Shown here piece by piece: positions 1 through 9,236 of a stretch of DNA of 64,000 nt. This DNA comes from Agrilactobacillus yilanensis (GTDB lineage Bacteria; Bacillota; Bacilli; Lactobacillales; Lactobacillaceae): NCBI RefSeq assembly GCF_003946725.1, contig NZ_RHOY01000010.1, positions 51,648-115,647 of the forward strand. Direction: 5' to 3'. The notes below the pieces were generated by a model. The model had not been told where the DNA came from. It did no database searches and saw nothing but the letters and a program-made list of their open reading frames with translations. Each line of letters begins with the position of its first letter. Positions within the stretch are counted from its first letter, which is position 1. The translations under genes and the position numbers were made by a program.

Positions 1-96
1 TGGGAAGTGACTTTTCAAAACAAAAATCATACAATTGGATATGAAACCATTGATTTCAAAACCGGACATGTTGTTCAAAATATTAATAATTTATAA
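1..96 (+). CDS. ypmB: YpmB-like protein, C-terminal end (partial)
   Basis: The window opens inside a reading frame that gives 31 residues beginning WEVTFQNK and ending QNINNL before a TAA at 94-96. The 5' part lies outside the window. The peptide resembles the end of the small secreted or membrane-anchored YpmB (PepSY-like) family, and ypmB is the usual gene just before aspB-asnS-dnaD-nth in Bacillus and lactobacilli. The identification therefore rests mostly on gene order. The function of YpmB is not established. The next gene starts 24 bases downstream, so they are probably co-transcribed. Confidence 0.6.
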   Translation, partial: WEVTFQNKNHTIGYETIDFKTGHVVQNINNL

Positions 97-120
97 TGGA
101 TCATTTTAGGAGGAATCGAT

Positions 121-1311
121 ATGCGTTTTTCAAAGAATGTGACCAAAGTACAACCTTCAGCAACGTTAGCTTTAAATGCCAAGGCATCAGAAATGAAAAC
201 TTTAGGCTTGGATGTTGTCGATTTATCTGCTGGGCAACCAGATTTTGAAACACCAGAAAATATTGAAGCAGCGGCTATTAAAGCCATTAAGGCAGGAAAA
301 GTCAGCGGTTATACGGCCGCAACGGGCTTACCTGAATTAAAAAAAGCAATTATTGACCGGGTTAAAGTAGACTACGGCGTCACGTATAAGCCTTCTGAAG
401 TTGTTGTAACGACGGGGGCAAAATTTGCGCTTTACACGGCACTACAAGTTTTGTTAAACCAAGGCGACGAAGTTTTAATCCCCATCCCAGGTTGGGTTAG
501 CTATACGGAACAAGTGCGTTTAGCAGGTGGTGTACCGGTTTCTGTGGCTAGTTTAGCCGGTGATTACAAAGTAACGGTGGATGAATTAGAAGCGGCTCGG
601 ACAGATAAAACAAAGCTGATTATTTTAAATTCACCACAAAATCCAACTGGGGTTATTTACAGCCGAGAAGACTTAACCCAAATTGGAAACTGGGCAGTTA
701 AAAACGATATCATCATTATTTCTGATGACATTTACAATCACCTTGTTTATAACGGACATCAATTCCATGCTTTGATTGATATTTCTGAAGCGATCCGCAA
801 GCAAACAATTTTAATCCATGGGTTATCTAAGAGTTATTCTATGACCGGCTGGCGGGTTGGTTATGCTTTAGGGGATGAACGCATTACAAAAGTTATGGGG
901 ATTTTGATTGGACATGCCACGGGTAATCCAACGGCCGTGAGTCAATATGCGGCGATTGAAGCGTTAACTGGGCCACAGGAATCTGTTGAAGTTATGCGAC
1001 GATCTTTTGAAGAACGGTTAAATACCGTTTATCCATTACTTAAAAATATCCCTGGCTTTGAACTTAAAGAAAAACCAGCAGGGGCATTTTACTTATTTAT
1101 TAACGTTAAAAATGCGGTCTTGAATTCAGGCTTTACAACGACTGAAGCGTTTTGTGAAGCGTTATTAGAACAAAAATATGTTGCCGTTGTGCCGGGTCGA
1201 TCTTTTGGCATGCCGGATTATATTCGGATTAGCTATGCGGCAAGTATGGCACAATTAAAAGAAGGTATTATCCGAATCCAAGACTTTGTTAACGGCAAAG
1301 CAAACGATTAA
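121..1311 (+). CDS. aspB: Class I PLP-dependent aminotransferase, aspartate aminotransferase type
   Basis: This 396-residue protein transfers amino groups between amino acids and 2-oxo acids, probably aspartate and 2-oxoglutarate, in the cytosol. Fold-type I signatures are clear: NSPQNPTG at 170-177, SDDIY at 201-205, the PLP-binding lysine K237 in [13 protein letters not shown], and the substrate-carboxylate arginine R369 in YIRISYA. Length is normal for the family. An AGGAGG ribosome site lies 6 bases before the ATG. It is followed 23 bases later by asnS, which suits a supply of aspartate for asparagine-related steps. Exact substrate preference within the class I group cannot be read from sequence. 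Confidence 0.93.
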   Translation: MRFSKNVTKVQPSATLALNAKASEMKTLGLDVVDLSAGQPDFETPENIEAAAIKAIKAGKVSGYTAATGLPELKKAIIDRVKVDYGVTYKPSEVVVTTGAKFALYTALQVLLNQGDEVLIPIPGWVSYTEQVRLAGGVPVSVASLAGDYKVTVDELEAARTDKTKLIILNSPQNPTGVIYSREDLTQIGNWAVKNDIIIISDDIYNHLVYNGHQFHALIDISEAIRKQTILIHGLSKSYSMTGWRVGYALGDERITKVMGILIGHATGNPTAVSQYAAIEALTGPQESVEVMRRSFEERLNTVYPLLKNIPGFELKEKPAGAFYLFINVKNAVLNSGFTTTEAFCEALLEQKYVAVVPGRSFGMPDYIRISYAASMAQLKEGIIRIQDFVNGKAND

Positions 1312-1334
1312 TTTTAAATTTGAGGAGTTTTATG

Positions 1335-2633
1335 ATGGCCACACAGATCAATATTATCGATGCAAAAAACTATGTAGATCAAGAAGTCAAGATTGGGGTA
1401 TGGCTCACCGACAAACGTTCCAGCGGTAAGATTGCCTTCTTGCAGTTACGAGATGGAACGGCCTTTTTCCAAGGAGTCGTTGTTAAAAGTAATGTTTCTG
1501 AAGACACATTTGCGATGGCAAAACATTTACGCCAAGAAAGTAGTTTCTGGATTACTGGGGTGATTCATGAAGACAGCCGGTCTCACTTTGGCTATGAAAT
1601 TGAAGTCAGTGACATTGAACTTGTGGGTGAAAGTGAAGATTACCCAATTACGCCTAAAGATCATGGGATTGAATTTTTATTAGATAATCGGCATATTTGG
1701 CTGCGTTCCCGTCGCCCTTATGCGATCATGCAGATTCGTAATGAAATGATCCAAGCCACTTATCGTTTCTTTGGTCAAGAAGGTTTCTTGAAATTTGATC
1801 CGCCAATTTTAACAGGGAGTGCACCAGAAGGGACAACAGAATTATTCCATATTGAGTATTTTGATACGGATGCTTACTTATCCCAAAGTGGTCAGCTCTA
1901 TGAAGAAGCCGGCGCTTTAGCGTTTGATAAAGTCTTTTCATTTGGCCCAACATTTAGAGCTGAAAAGTCTAAAACAAGACGGCATTTAACTGAATTTTGG
2001 ATGATTGAACCAGAAATGGCTTTCATGCATCAAGAAGAAAGCTTAAAAATCCAAGAACGTTATATTGCCTATTTAGTCCAGTCTGTTTTAGATCATTGTG
2101 ACTATGCTTTGAAACTATTGGATCGGGATCCGGAAGTTTTGAAGAAATATACAAAGACTCCTTATCCTCGAATTTCTTATGATGAAGCGGTTAAAATGTT
2201 GCAAGAGGCGGACTTTGATGTGAAATGGGGGGATGATTTTGGTTCTCCTGAAGAAACTTACATTTCAGACCAATTTGAACAACCGGTCTTTATTTTAAAT
2301 TATCCAAAGGCCATCAAACCTTTTTATATGAAACCACATCCAACAAGAGATGATGTTTATATTTGTGCAGATTTATTAGCACCAGAAGGTTACGGTGAAA
2401 TCATCGGCGGTTCTGAAAGAGAAACGGACTATGATCAACTTAAAGCAAGTATTGAAAATGCCGGCTTAGACGTAAATGCTTATGAATGGTACTTAGATTT
2501 ACGTAAATATGGCTCTGTACCCCATTCTGGGTTTGGTCTTGGTTTGGAACGGGCAATTACTTGGATTTGTCATTTGGATCATTTACGTGAAGCGATTCCA
2601 TTCCCACGGATGATCAACCGGATTCAACCATAG
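1335..2633 (+). CDS. asnS: Asparaginyl-tRNA synthetase
   Basis: This class IIb synthetase charges tRNA-Asn with asparagine. The 432-residue protein has an N-terminal OB-fold anticodon-binding domain (about 1-115, with [20 protein letters not shown]) and a class II catalytic core. Motif 2 is the [17 protein letters not shown] region and motif 3 is [10 protein letters not shown] near the C terminus. The frame is open from a TTG at 1320, but GAGGAG at 1322-1327 sits 7 bases before the second ATG (1335), giving an MATQINIID start and the normal family length. A factor-independent terminator follows the stop codon. Confidence 0.95.
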   Translation: MATQINIIDAKNYVDQEVKIGVWLTDKRSSGKIAFLQLRDGTAFFQGVVVKSNVSEDTFAMAKHLRQESSFWITGVIHEDSRSHFGYEIEVSDIELVGESEDYPITPKDHGIEFLLDNRHIWLRSRRPYAIMQIRNEMIQATYRFFGQEGFLKFDPPILTGSAPEGTTELFHIEYFDTDAYLSQSGQLYEEAGALAFDKVFSFGPTFRAEKSKTRRHLTEFWMIEPEMAFMHQEESLKIQERYIAYLVQSVLDHCDYALKLLDRDPEVLKKYTKTPYPRISYDEAVKMLQEADFDVKWGDDFGSPEETYISDQFEQPVFILNYPKAIKPFYMKPHPTRDDVYICADLLAPEGYGEIIGGSERETDYDQLKASIENAGLDVNAYEWYLDLRKYGSVPHSGFGLGLERAITWICHLDHLREAIPFPRMINRIQP

Positions 2634-2664
2634 GTAGCAAGTAGATTATTAGAATTAATGACGG

Positions 2665-2705
2665 GCTGGGGCAAAACGTTTTGTTTTGTACCAGCTTTGT
2701 TTTTT
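2665..2705 (+). terminator. Rho-independent terminator after asnS
   Basis: The arms GCTGGGGCAAAA (2665-2676) and TTTTGTACCAGC (2684-2695) pair with one GG/TA interruption, and a T-rich tract runs to 2705. It separates aspB-asnS from dnaD. The hairpin lies inside the upstream extension of the dnaD frame, which argues against starting dnaD before 2731. Confidence 0.8.
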
Positions 2706-2730
2706 GCAGCCAGTTAAGGGGGGTGACAAG

Positions 2731-3360
2731 ATGGATGATTTTTCTGAACAGTTGGTTAATGGTGGTTATACCACTTTACCAAATCTGTTGCTCCAGCATT
2801 TTAAAGATTTAAATATGACCGGGGATGAGTTTACTTTATATTTAGCTTTGACGAGTTTTAAGCAGCAAGGCATTGATTTCCCCAGTGCCCAGCAATTAGG
2901 GACGATGTTAGGCTTATCTGAAGAACAGGTTTTTCAAGAACTCCATCAGTTAATTGAAAAAAAACTAATTGCGATTCAGACAACGGCAGCCACAGCCCAG
3001 CAACGGCAGCAGGATCGGTATGATTTACAGCCGGTGTACAGTCGCTTGCAACTAATTTTAAAGCAGGCAGCGGCCGAGGATAAACAAAATCAGCGCCAGG
3101 CGGCCCAACAAGATTTATTTAAACAAATTGAAGTGGAATTTGGGCGGATGCTGTCGCCAATTGAGATTGAAACAGTGAATGCTTGGCTGAAACAAGATCA
3201 TTATAATACCGAATTAATTGAACTCGCTTTACGGGAAGCGGTTTTGAATCAAGTTTATTCGTTAAAATATATGGATCGGATTTTGTTGTCTTGGGAAAAG
3301 AAAAATATTACGTCTAAAGCACAAGTTCAGCGGGAAAAAGATTTACGGAATCAATATTAA
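2731..3360 (+). CDS. dnaD: Replication initiation protein DnaD
   Basis: DnaD helps load the replicative helicase at oriC and at restart sites in Firmicutes. The protein is 209 residues. The N-terminal winged-helix oligomerisation domain occupies about 1-110, and the C-terminal DnaB_2 domain (about 130-195) ends with the typical YxxxILxxW motif, here YMDRILLSW. The frame is open from a TTG at 2686 inside the asnS terminator. The ATG at 2731 is preceded by AAGGGGGG at a good distance and gives the expected MDDF start. A glutamine-rich linker joins the two domains. nth follows 21 bases later, the standard order in this group. Confidence 0.93.
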   Translation: MDDFSEQLVNGGYTTLPNLLLQHFKDLNMTGDEFTLYLALTSFKQQGIDFPSAQQLGTMLGLSEEQVFQELHQLIEKKLIAIQTTAATAQQRQQDRYDLQPVYSRLQLILKQAAAEDKQNQRQAAQQDLFKQIEVEFGRMLSPIEIETVNAWLKQDHYNTELIELALREAVLNQVYSLKYMDRILLSWEKKNITSKAQVQREKDLRNQY

Positions 3361-3381
3361 TTTAAACGAGGGGGTACGTTT

Positions 3382-4035
3382 ATGCTTTCAAAAGAAAAAA
3401 CGATCTGGGCGGTGCATCAGATGATGTTGGAATTTCCAGAAGCCATGGGGGCGTTGCATTCAGATACACCGTTTCATTTATTGATCGCGGTGATGTTAAG
3501 TGCTCAAGCAACCGATGTTTCTGTTAATAAGGTGACACCTAAGTTATTTGCTCGTTTTCCAGAGCCTAAAGATTTAGCGGCCGCTGAGATTCCCGAAATT
3601 GAAGCTTATATTCGTTCTATTGGGCTTTACCACAATAAAGCCAAACATTTAAAAGCCTGTGCCCAAAAGATTTTGAGTGATTTTGACGGGGTGGTACCGA
3701 ATAACCGGGCGGGGTTGGTCTCATTACCTGGGGTTGGCCGTAAGACGGCGAATGTGGTTTTAGGGGATGCCTTTAATGTTCCGGCTTTTGCGGTGGACAC
3801 CCATGTTCAACGTATTGCCAAACGGCTGCAGATTGTGAAGCAGTCTGCTTCGGTCGTTGAAGTGGAACAAGTAATGACCAAGCGGCTGCCTGAAAACGAA
3901 TGGGTTAAAAGTCATCATACGTTAATCTTTTTTGGCCGTTATCAATGTATGGCCCGTAATCCTAAATGCCCAACGTGTCCTTTATTAGAAATTTGTGCGG
4001 AAGGGCAAAAGCGGACGAAAAAGACCGCTGAATAA
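3382..4035 (+). CDS. nth: Endonuclease III, DNA glycosylase/AP lyase
   Basis: This enzyme removes oxidised pyrimidines and cleaves the strand at the resulting abasic site. All key features are present in 217 residues: the helix-hairpin-helix LPGVGRKTANVV with catalytic K121, the catalytic aspartate D139 in AVDTHVQRI, and a C-terminal 4Fe-4S loop with spacing C-x6-C-x2-C-x5-C (CMARNPKCPTCPLLEIC). A GAGGGGG ribosome site precedes the ATG. It is the last gene of the plus-strand run and converges on the penicillin-binding protein gene. Confidence 0.96.
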   Translation: MLSKEKTIWAVHQMMLEFPEAMGALHSDTPFHLLIAVMLSAQATDVSVNKVTPKLFARFPEPKDLAAAEIPEIEAYIRSIGLYHNKAKHLKACAQKILSDFDGVVPNNRAGLVSLPGVGRKTANVVLGDAFNVPAFAVDTHVQRIAKRLQIVKQSASVVEVEQVMTKRLPENEWVKSHHTLIFFGRYQCMARNPKCPTCPLLEICAEGQKRTKKTAE

Positions 4036-4092
4036 ATTGATCGAGTTAACATAACATTTCGTTGTGGCAGCTCTTTTAACAATTAAGCCGCT

Positions 4093-4206
4093 TAAGTCAG
4101 AGGCTACTTTTAAGTAAGTGACCTAGGACTTAGGGGGCTATTTGTATTCAAAAATTTTAAGCCAATAAAAAATAGCCCTATGTCAAGTAAAAAGTGACCT
4201 AGGACT
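4093..4206. repeat. Structured intergenic repeat between nth and ponA
   Basis: The 204-base gap between the convergent genes holds two direct copies of AAGTGACCTAGGACT (4116-4130 and 4192-4206). Between them TAGGGGGCTATTT (4131-4143) can pair with AAATAGCCCTA (4170-4180), apart from a two-base bulge. TAAGTCAGAGG (4093-4103) is also a near inverted copy of CCTAGGACTTA (4122-4132). A bidirectional transcription stop is plausible, but there is no classic T-run, so the role is unproven. Confidence 0.5.
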
Positions 4207-4239
4207 ATGAATAAGCAGGTTAAACCGTTAGTTTAGCCC

Positions 4240-6576
4240 TTACGGTGATTGGGCTTGGTTCTGATTGGTATTTGGCGTACCTGTTGTATTACCGCCAGTG
4301 GTGTTATTGGACGGCTGATTTTGTGAGGTGCTGCCATCGGTGGTGCCACTATTATTGCCGCCGGTAGTATTGTCAGACGTATTTTGATTATTTTGTTCTG
4401 ACTGACCAGGGGTGGTGGTGCTGGCAGAAGAACTAGATGCGGCACTATTTTCATCGGTGGTGCCATTTACAGAACTTGTATCCGCTTCTTCGTCTGTTTC
4501 ATCATAAGTTGTGGTATGGTGTTGCCGGGTACTGCTGCTTGAACTGCTGGTCGCTGCCCGAGCGGTAGGTTGGTGGCCTTTAACAAATAGTTCTAAAGTA
4601 GAGTTGGTTGTAGCTGTGGTAATCGTCGCCGGATTAGAACCGGTGAGAATTCTTTCGGAAACAACACTGCTAGGTTTTGACCAGTCGCTACTATTGCTGG
4701 AATTGGCAATTTGCGACATGATCTTTTGATACAAGTAAACCGGAATTTGCTGTTCACTGTAAGACAAACCGCTCTTTTGCGGCTGATCATAACCAACCCA
4801 AACGGCCATACTGTATTGTTTCGTGTAACCAGCAAACCAAGCATCTTTAGCTGTTCCAGAAAGGGCGGTATTACTGGCAATTTCATCACTGGAATATTGG
4901 ACAGTCCCGGTTTTACCGGCTTGCGCAATCCCTGAAATCTTAGCATTTTTACCAGTACCGTCTGTAATCACGTCTTTTAAAACATCGGTGATCATATAAG
5001 CAGTGGATTTTTTCATGGCCTGATTGGCTTCGCTTTGATAATTATGTTCCATACCGTCAGCGGTTTTAATTTGGGTGACATAAATCGGCTTTTGATAAGT
5101 ACCGCTGTTGGCAAAGGCGCCGTAAGCACTGGCAATTTGCAGCGTAGACACATCTGCGCCAATCCCAATACTTAAGCCGGCATCATTAGGGACGGTGATG
5201 CCTAAATTTTTAGCAAAGGTACTGGATTTGGTTAAGCCCACAGTACTGAGTGTTCGCACCGCCGGGATGTTTCGAGAATTCGCCAAGGCTTTGCGTAATG
5301 TAATGGTACCTTGGTATTTATTATCCCAATCCATTAAAGCAATATCCGTCCCTGGATAAGTGTAGGCGGTATCTTCCAGCAAGTGATAAGTGGACCAATT
5401 TAAATAATCAATCGCTGGGCCATAATCTAAAACTGGTTTAATGGTAGAACCGCTGCTTCGAGTGGTTTGAGTCGCCCGATTCAAGCCTAAAAGGACTTTG
5501 CCTTGTTTACGGCCCCCGACCATGGCGATGATATTACCGGTTTTTGGTTCAACAATGGTAGCGGCAGCTTGCATCTCGTCATCAGGGAATAGGCTGTTGC
5601 TGTCCCCGTTTAAAGTGTCATAAAGTTCTTTTTGTACATCTAAATGTAACGTTGTTTTGATTTTTAGATTGTCTCGGTAAGGATCATAGCCTTGCGCTTT
5701 GACCTCATTGATCACTTCTTTAATGAAGTTATCGGCCACATAGCGGTTATTATTTTCTTGGTTTAAATCGCGTTTAGAGACTAAACCATCAGAGATCGGT
5801 GTATTAATCGCTGCAGTCGCTTCACTTTGACTGATTTTGTCATTGGCTAACATGGCATTAATGACTTGATCCCGCCGTTGTTTGGCGGCTTCTGGGTGAG
5901 CGTAAGGGTCATAAGTGTTTGGTGCTTGCGGCAAGCCGGCAATTAAAGCCGCCTGGGCTAAGGTCAGCTGCTTAGGCTTTTTATTAAAGTAATAGTCACT
6001 GGCAGTGCCCATGCCATAAACCCCATTGGCTAAATAAACTTTATTCATATAAAACTCTAAGATTTGCTGTTTAGAGTAATTACGCTCGACATTAAACGTC
6101 AAATAAGCTTCTTGGATTTTACGCTTAAAAGTTTGATCTGATTTTTTAGTTGAAAAAACAGAGAGTTTAACGAGTTGTTGGGTTAAAGTACTGCCGCCTT
6201 GAACAGGGGCATTAGGGTGGGTGATGTTATAAACGGCTGCTTTGACAATGCGCACGGGATTGATCCCCAGCGGTTCTTGATAAAAGCGCCGATCTTCAAT
6301 AGAGACGACGGCCTCTTTTAAAGTGGTTGAAAAAGTATCACTGGTTGTATACGCTCGATTTTCATCCCCTAAGCTGGCCACTTCATTGCCTTGATAATCA
6401 AGAATTACTGAAGAACCGCCATTTTGCAGTTTATTTTGGGTCAAACTAGGGGCTTGTCGGCCAATGAGTAAAAAGGCAATTTCACCGACTAAAATTAAAC
6501 CTAAAATCGTAATCAGAATTGTTCTAAACCAATGTCTTTTTTTACCCTTGGGTGTTTTAGAACGCTTAGCACTCAC
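4240..6576 (-). CDS. ponA: Class A penicillin-binding protein (PBP1A type)
   Basis: This bifunctional cell-wall synthase polymerises lipid II and cross-links peptides at the outer face of the membrane. It is 778 residues with a basic cytosolic N terminus and one membrane anchor (about 17-39). The GT51 glycosyltransferase domain has catalytic E94 in SIEDRRFY. The transpeptidase domain has S377-TIK, S434-RN and K555-TG. The last ~100 residues are a Ser/Thr/Asn/Gln-rich tail without obvious fold. The start is GTG with AAGGAG 7-8 bases upstream. It overlaps the end of recU by 11 bases, so the two are translationally coupled, as is usual in Firmicutes. Confidence 0.95.
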   Translation of the reverse strand: MSAKRSKTPKGKKRHWFRTILITILGLILVGEIAFLLIGRQAPSLTQNKLQNGGSSVILDYQGNEVASLGDENRAYTTSDTFSTTLKEAVVSIEDRRFYQEPLGINPVRIVKAAVYNITHPNAPVQGGSTLTQQLVKLSVFSTKKSDQTFKRKIQEAYLTFNVERNYSKQQILEFYMNKVYLANGVYGMGTASDYYFNKKPKQLTLAQAALIAGLPQAPNTYDPYAHPEAAKQRRDQVINAMLANDKISQSEATAAINTPISDGLVSKRDLNQENNNRYVADNFIKEVINEVKAQGYDPYRDNLKIKTTLHLDVQKELYDTLNGDSNSLFPDDEMQAAATIVEPKTGNIIAMVGGRKQGKVLLGLNRATQTTRSSGSTIKPVLDYGPAIDYLNWSTYHLLEDTAYTYPGTDIALMDWDNKYQGTITLRKALANSRNIPAVRTLSTVGLTKSSTFAKNLGITVPNDAGLSIGIGADVSTLQIASAYGAFANSGTYQKPIYVTQIKTADGMEHNYQSEANQAMKKSTAYMITDVLKDVITDGTGKNAKISGIAQAGKTGTVQYSSDEIASNTALSGTAKDAWFAGYTKQYSMAVWVGYDQPQKSGLSYSEQQIPVYLYQKIMSQIANSSNSSDWSKPSSVVSERILTGSNPATITTATTNSTLELFVKGHQPTARAATSSSSSSTRQHHTTTYDETDEEADTSSVNGTTDENSAASSSSASTTTPGQSEQNNQNTSDNTTGGNNSGTTDGSTSQNQPSNNTTGGNTTGTPNTNQNQAQSP

Positions 6577-7201
6577 GATGATTCTCCTTTGATGTTGTAA
6601 TTAATTGATCCACGGCCGTTAAATACGGTAAGATAGGTTGTATGCTGTATTGAATCTCAAAGCCGTTTGTTTCAAATTCCGTTAAAGGTATCGACTTAGG
6701 CCCCTGTTGGCTTTGCTGCCAATATTGGATAAGTTTTGTGGCAGGGTATAAAAAAATACGCTTTGGGGTGACAAATTTAGTGATCACAAAGCAAATACCT
6801 TGTTGCGTTAAACAACGCTTGAAATGATCAATTTGATGCTGATGAAAATTTTTGAGGGGAAAAGATTGTTTATTTTTGGTTTCCTTTGCCTCAAAATCTA
6901 AATAGTACCCACGATAAACCCCGTTATAATCTGTCGTGGAAGGTTGTCTAAAATAAGCTTCCTTAATGATCGCTTGGGCGCGTTTTGGATAATCTACTTT
7001 GACAATTTGAATCGGGGTTGGTTTTTTGTAGACCACGGCTTGTTGTGTTTGGCGATAATACACATTACTGGCATTAATTTCATCTTCAAGTGCCATGCCC
7101 CGCTGACCAAAGACCGCTTGATTATGATGCTTTTGTTTCAAATGCTGGGTCAGTTGGTCCGTTTCAGGCTTATAATAATGCCCGTTAGGATATTTAATCA
7201 A
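6566..7201 (-). CDS. recU: Holliday junction resolvase RecU
   Basis: RecU cuts four-way junctions during recombination and chromosome segregation. The 211-residue sequence keeps the family core: RGMALEDEIN, PTPIQIVKVDYPKR, the catalytic segment STTDYNGVYRG...DFEAKETK with the metal-binding acidic residues, and FPLKNFHQHQ. The frame is open from GTG 7210, but a GGAG at 7212-7215 is only one base from that codon and 10 from the TTG at 7201. The TTG gives MIKYPNG, matching the MIRYPNG start of the Bacillus protein. The TTG start is therefore preferred. Confidence 0.93.
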   Translation of the reverse strand: MIKYPNGHYYKPETDQLTQHLKQKHHNQAVFGQRGMALEDEINASNVYYRQTQQAVVYKKPTPIQIVKVDYPKRAQAIIKEAYFRQPSTTDYNGVYRGYYLDFEAKETKNKQSFPLKNFHQHQIDHFKRCLTQQGICFVITKFVTPKRIFLYPATKLIQYWQQSQQGPKSIPLTEFETNGFEIQYSIQPILPYLTAVDQLITTSKENHREC

Positions 7202-7224
7202 AAAAATCACACTCCAGTTGCTCT

Positions 7225-7252
7225 ATTATAACAAAAATAATTCAAGAACAAC
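7225..7252 (-). promoter_or_regulatory. Promoter for recU-ponA
   Basis: On the minus strand a perfect TATAAT (7225-7230) lies 16 bases from a weak -35, GTTGTT (7247-7252). Transcription would start about 10 bases before the recU ribosome site. Confidence 0.55.
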
Positions 7253-7309
7253 TTGATTTTATGCTTTTGTCATCAAAATTTGATATTTATTGAAGAAAGT
7301 GAGACTTAA

Positions 7310-7861
7310 ATGAAAAATTTATGGTTAACCGGGTATCGTAGTTATGAATTAAATATTTTTGACGATCAGGATCCAAAACTCAAAATTATCAAGTATGCTT
7401 TAAAATCTCAGCTTTTGGCCGCATTGGATCAAGGTCTAGATTGGGTGATCACCGGTGGTCAATTAGGGGTTGAGCAATGGGGCATCCAAGTGGTTAAGGC
7501 CCTTAAAACGACTTATCCAGAATTACGAGTGGCGGCAATGTTGCCGTTTCAAGATTTTGGTAGTCAGTGGAATGAAAAAAATCAAAGCCAATTGGCTCAA
7601 ATAGTATCATTGGCTGATTTTTCAAAAACCGTCAGCCCCCAACCCTACAAAAATCCCCAACAGTTAAAACAATACCAGCAGTTTATGTTGGCTCATACCG
7701 ATGGGGCGTTATTAGTTTATGATCCGGAACAGCCGGGGAAGCCTAAATTTGATTATGAGGTTATTAAACGTCATCAAGAAAATCAAGATTATGACTTGAC
7801 TTTGATCGATATGTATACTTTAGAGGACATAAGTCAAGATTGGCAAGAAAACCTATTGTAA
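7310..7861 (+). CDS. ypsA: YpsA, SLOG-family protein (DUF1273)
   Basis: The 183-residue protein opens with LWLTGYRSYEL and contains WVITGGQLGVEQWG, the glycine-rich nucleotide-binding signature of the SLOG/DprA-Rossmann superfamily. DGALLVYDPEQPGKPK follows near the C terminus. In Bacillus, YpsA has been linked to cell division and FtsZ placement, and its gene lies next to gpsB as it does here. The ligand is not known with certainty. The ATG at 7310 follows AAAGTGAG. The gene stands 79 bases before gpsB, with a separate promoter-like element between them. Confidence 0.85.
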   Translation: MKNLWLTGYRSYELNIFDDQDPKLKIIKYALKSQLLAALDQGLDWVITGGQLGVEQWGIQVVKALKTTYPELRVAAMLPFQDFGSQWNEKNQSQLAQIVSLADFSKTVSPQPYKNPQQLKQYQQFMLAHTDGALLVYDPEQPGKPKFDYEVIKRHQENQDYDLTLIDMYTLEDISQDWQENLL

Positions 7862-7866
7862 ATTGG

Positions 7867-7895
7867 TTTTCCTTCAATAATTTTTTTGGTATACT
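7867..7895 (+). promoter_or_regulatory. Candidate promoter for gpsB
   Basis: A good -10 box TATACT (7890-7895) lies 46 bases before the gpsB ATG. The region one 17-base spacer upstream (TTTTCC, 7867-7872) is a poor -35, so the call rests on the -10. Confidence 0.4.
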
Positions 7896-7940
7896 AGGTG
7901 AGAACAGTGTTTTTATAATAAAACTGAGGTGTTAAATACT

Positions 7941-8759
7941 ATGGATGATAGAAGAGATATGCCCAATAATCGTCCGCAACAAAATATAAATCTACAGCCA
8001 AAGGATATCTTGGAAAAAGATTTTAAACAAAAGATGCGCGGATACGATCAGGCTGAAGTTGATGAATTTTTGGACGATGTCATTAAAGACTATGAAACTT
8101 TTAATACCCAGCTGCAGCAGTTATCTCAAGAAAATGCACGTTTAATTTCTCGTGTGGATGAGTTAACCAAACAAGCAGCAGCCGGTGGTGGCCCAGGGAT
8201 GGCGCCAAATGCTGGCGGTTCTAACAATACCGCTGCTGGGAGCAGCAGTTCAACGTATGATATTTTGAAACGTCTTTCAAATCTTGAAAGACGTGTCTTT
8301 GGTCAGAGCCAAGGCCAAAGTCAGCCAAGAGAACAAGCCAATACGGCTGGCTCACGCCATAATGAATTTAATGGTATGGGGCAGCCAAATGCTGGGGCGC
8401 CTTTGAACAACAATACAATCAGCGGCCGGGCTAATGCGGCACAGTATCAAAATAATGTGAATGCGGCTGATGGTCAGCCAAGAACAAATAGCTATCAAGC
8501 ACCGGCCAATGCGGGGATGAACCGCGGGGCTAATGCAGGGATGCCACAAGCACCAGCTAATCCGAATAATATGAACGTGAATAATATGCCACAAAATAAT
8601 ATTCCAAACAGTAATATTACGGATGCTCGACCAAATAATAATCGAAATTATCAAAACTATAATAATAATCGTTTTGATCGCAACGATCCAGATCCACGTT
8701 ACCAAAATAATAATACAAATCGTTACAATAATCCTAATAATGATTTGAATCGTTTTTAA
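7941..8759 (+). CDS. gpsB: Cell-cycle protein GpsB with long Asn-rich tail
   Basis: GpsB is a DivIVA-like cytosolic adaptor that links division proteins and penicillin-binding proteins. Residues about 20-65 ([20 protein letters not shown], then [15 protein letters not shown]) are the conserved N-terminal coiled-coil dimer domain. [17 protein letters not shown] (about 110-126) is the usual short C-terminal oligomerisation helix, where typical GpsB proteins end. Here about 145 further residues follow, rich in Asn, Gln, Pro and Ala, ending [10 protein letters not shown]. The start is ATG 7941 with TGAGG 11 bases before it; the GTG at 7929 overlaps that ribosome site. Confidence 0.93.
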   Translation: MDDRRDMPNNRPQQNINLQPKDILEKDFKQKMRGYDQAEVDEFLDDVIKDYETFNTQLQQLSQENARLISRVDELTKQAAAGGGPGMAPNAGGSNNTAAGSSSSTYDILKRLSNLERRVFGQSQGQSQPREQANTAGSRHNEFNGMGQPNAGAPLNNNTISGRANAAQYQNNVNAADGQPRTNSYQAPANAGMNRGANAGMPQAPANPNNMNVNNMPQNNIPNSNITDARPNNNRNYQNYNNNRFDRNDPDPRYQNNNTNRYNNPNNDLNRF

Positions 8760-8780
8760 TAGTATGCTAAAATAATAAAT

Positions 8781-9152
8781 CGTAGATCTTGAGTGATTGC
8801 GGCTTATGTATGTAAGCTGAGGAAAGTCCATGCCCGCACAAGCTGAGATGCTTGTAGTGTTCGTGCTTGGCCCAATAAGCCAAGGCAGTTTATACTGACG
8901 GCAGTGGATTTAGCTAAGGCCCTTGTGGCTATGCTAAATCGCTTGAAAGTGCCACAGTGACGTAGCCGCTATAGAAATATAGCGGGTGGAACGAGGTAAA
9001 CCCCACGAGCGAGTAACCCAAACTTTTGGTAGGGGCGTCTTACAAACGGAAATGAACAACTTGTAAGAGCTATTTAAGCAGATAGATGATCACTGAAGGA
9101 AAAGTGCCCAGCTTTTCTGGAACAGAACATGGCTTATAGAGATTTGCACGGG
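8781..9152 (+). ncRNA. rnpB: RNase P RNA, bacterial type B
   Basis: This is the catalytic RNA of RNase P, which matures tRNA 5' ends. Conserved blocks are in order: GAGGAAAGTCCATGCC near 8820, CCCACGAGCGAGTAACCCAA near 9000-9022, and the CAGAACATGGCTTATAGA end near 9123-9140. The 5' segment CGTAGATCT (8781-8789) can pair with AGATTTGCAC (9140-9149) to form helix P1 with wobbles. A -10-like TATGCT (8763-8768) lies just upstream, at the end of gpsB. The layout is that of the Bacillus-type RNA. The ends are approximate by a few bases. Confidence 0.93.
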
Positions 9153-9180
9153 AAAAGAGGTCTCAGTACCTCTTTTTATT
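9153..9180 (+). terminator. Terminator of RNase P RNA
   Basis: AAAAGAGGT (9153-9161) pairs with ACCTCTTTT (9168-9176) around a six-base loop, followed by further T residues. Confidence 0.85.
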
Positions 9181-9236
9181 TTGGTTAAAATTAAGTATAT
9201 TATAGATATAAAGATCGTTACAATAAAGGAGAACTC

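Noticed and set aside
1320..1334. TTG start for asnS at 1320
   Set aside because: The codon lies inside the ribosome site GAGGAG; the ATG at 1335 is correctly spaced and gives the family length.
2686..2730. Upstream extension of dnaD
   Set aside because: It would begin inside the asnS terminator hairpin; the ATG at 2731 has a strong ribosome site.
8352..8831. Minus-strand open frame of 159 codons opposite gpsB
   Set aside because: It is an antisense shadow of the Asn-rich GpsB tail (AAT/AAC codons read as Ile/Val) and has no ribosome site.
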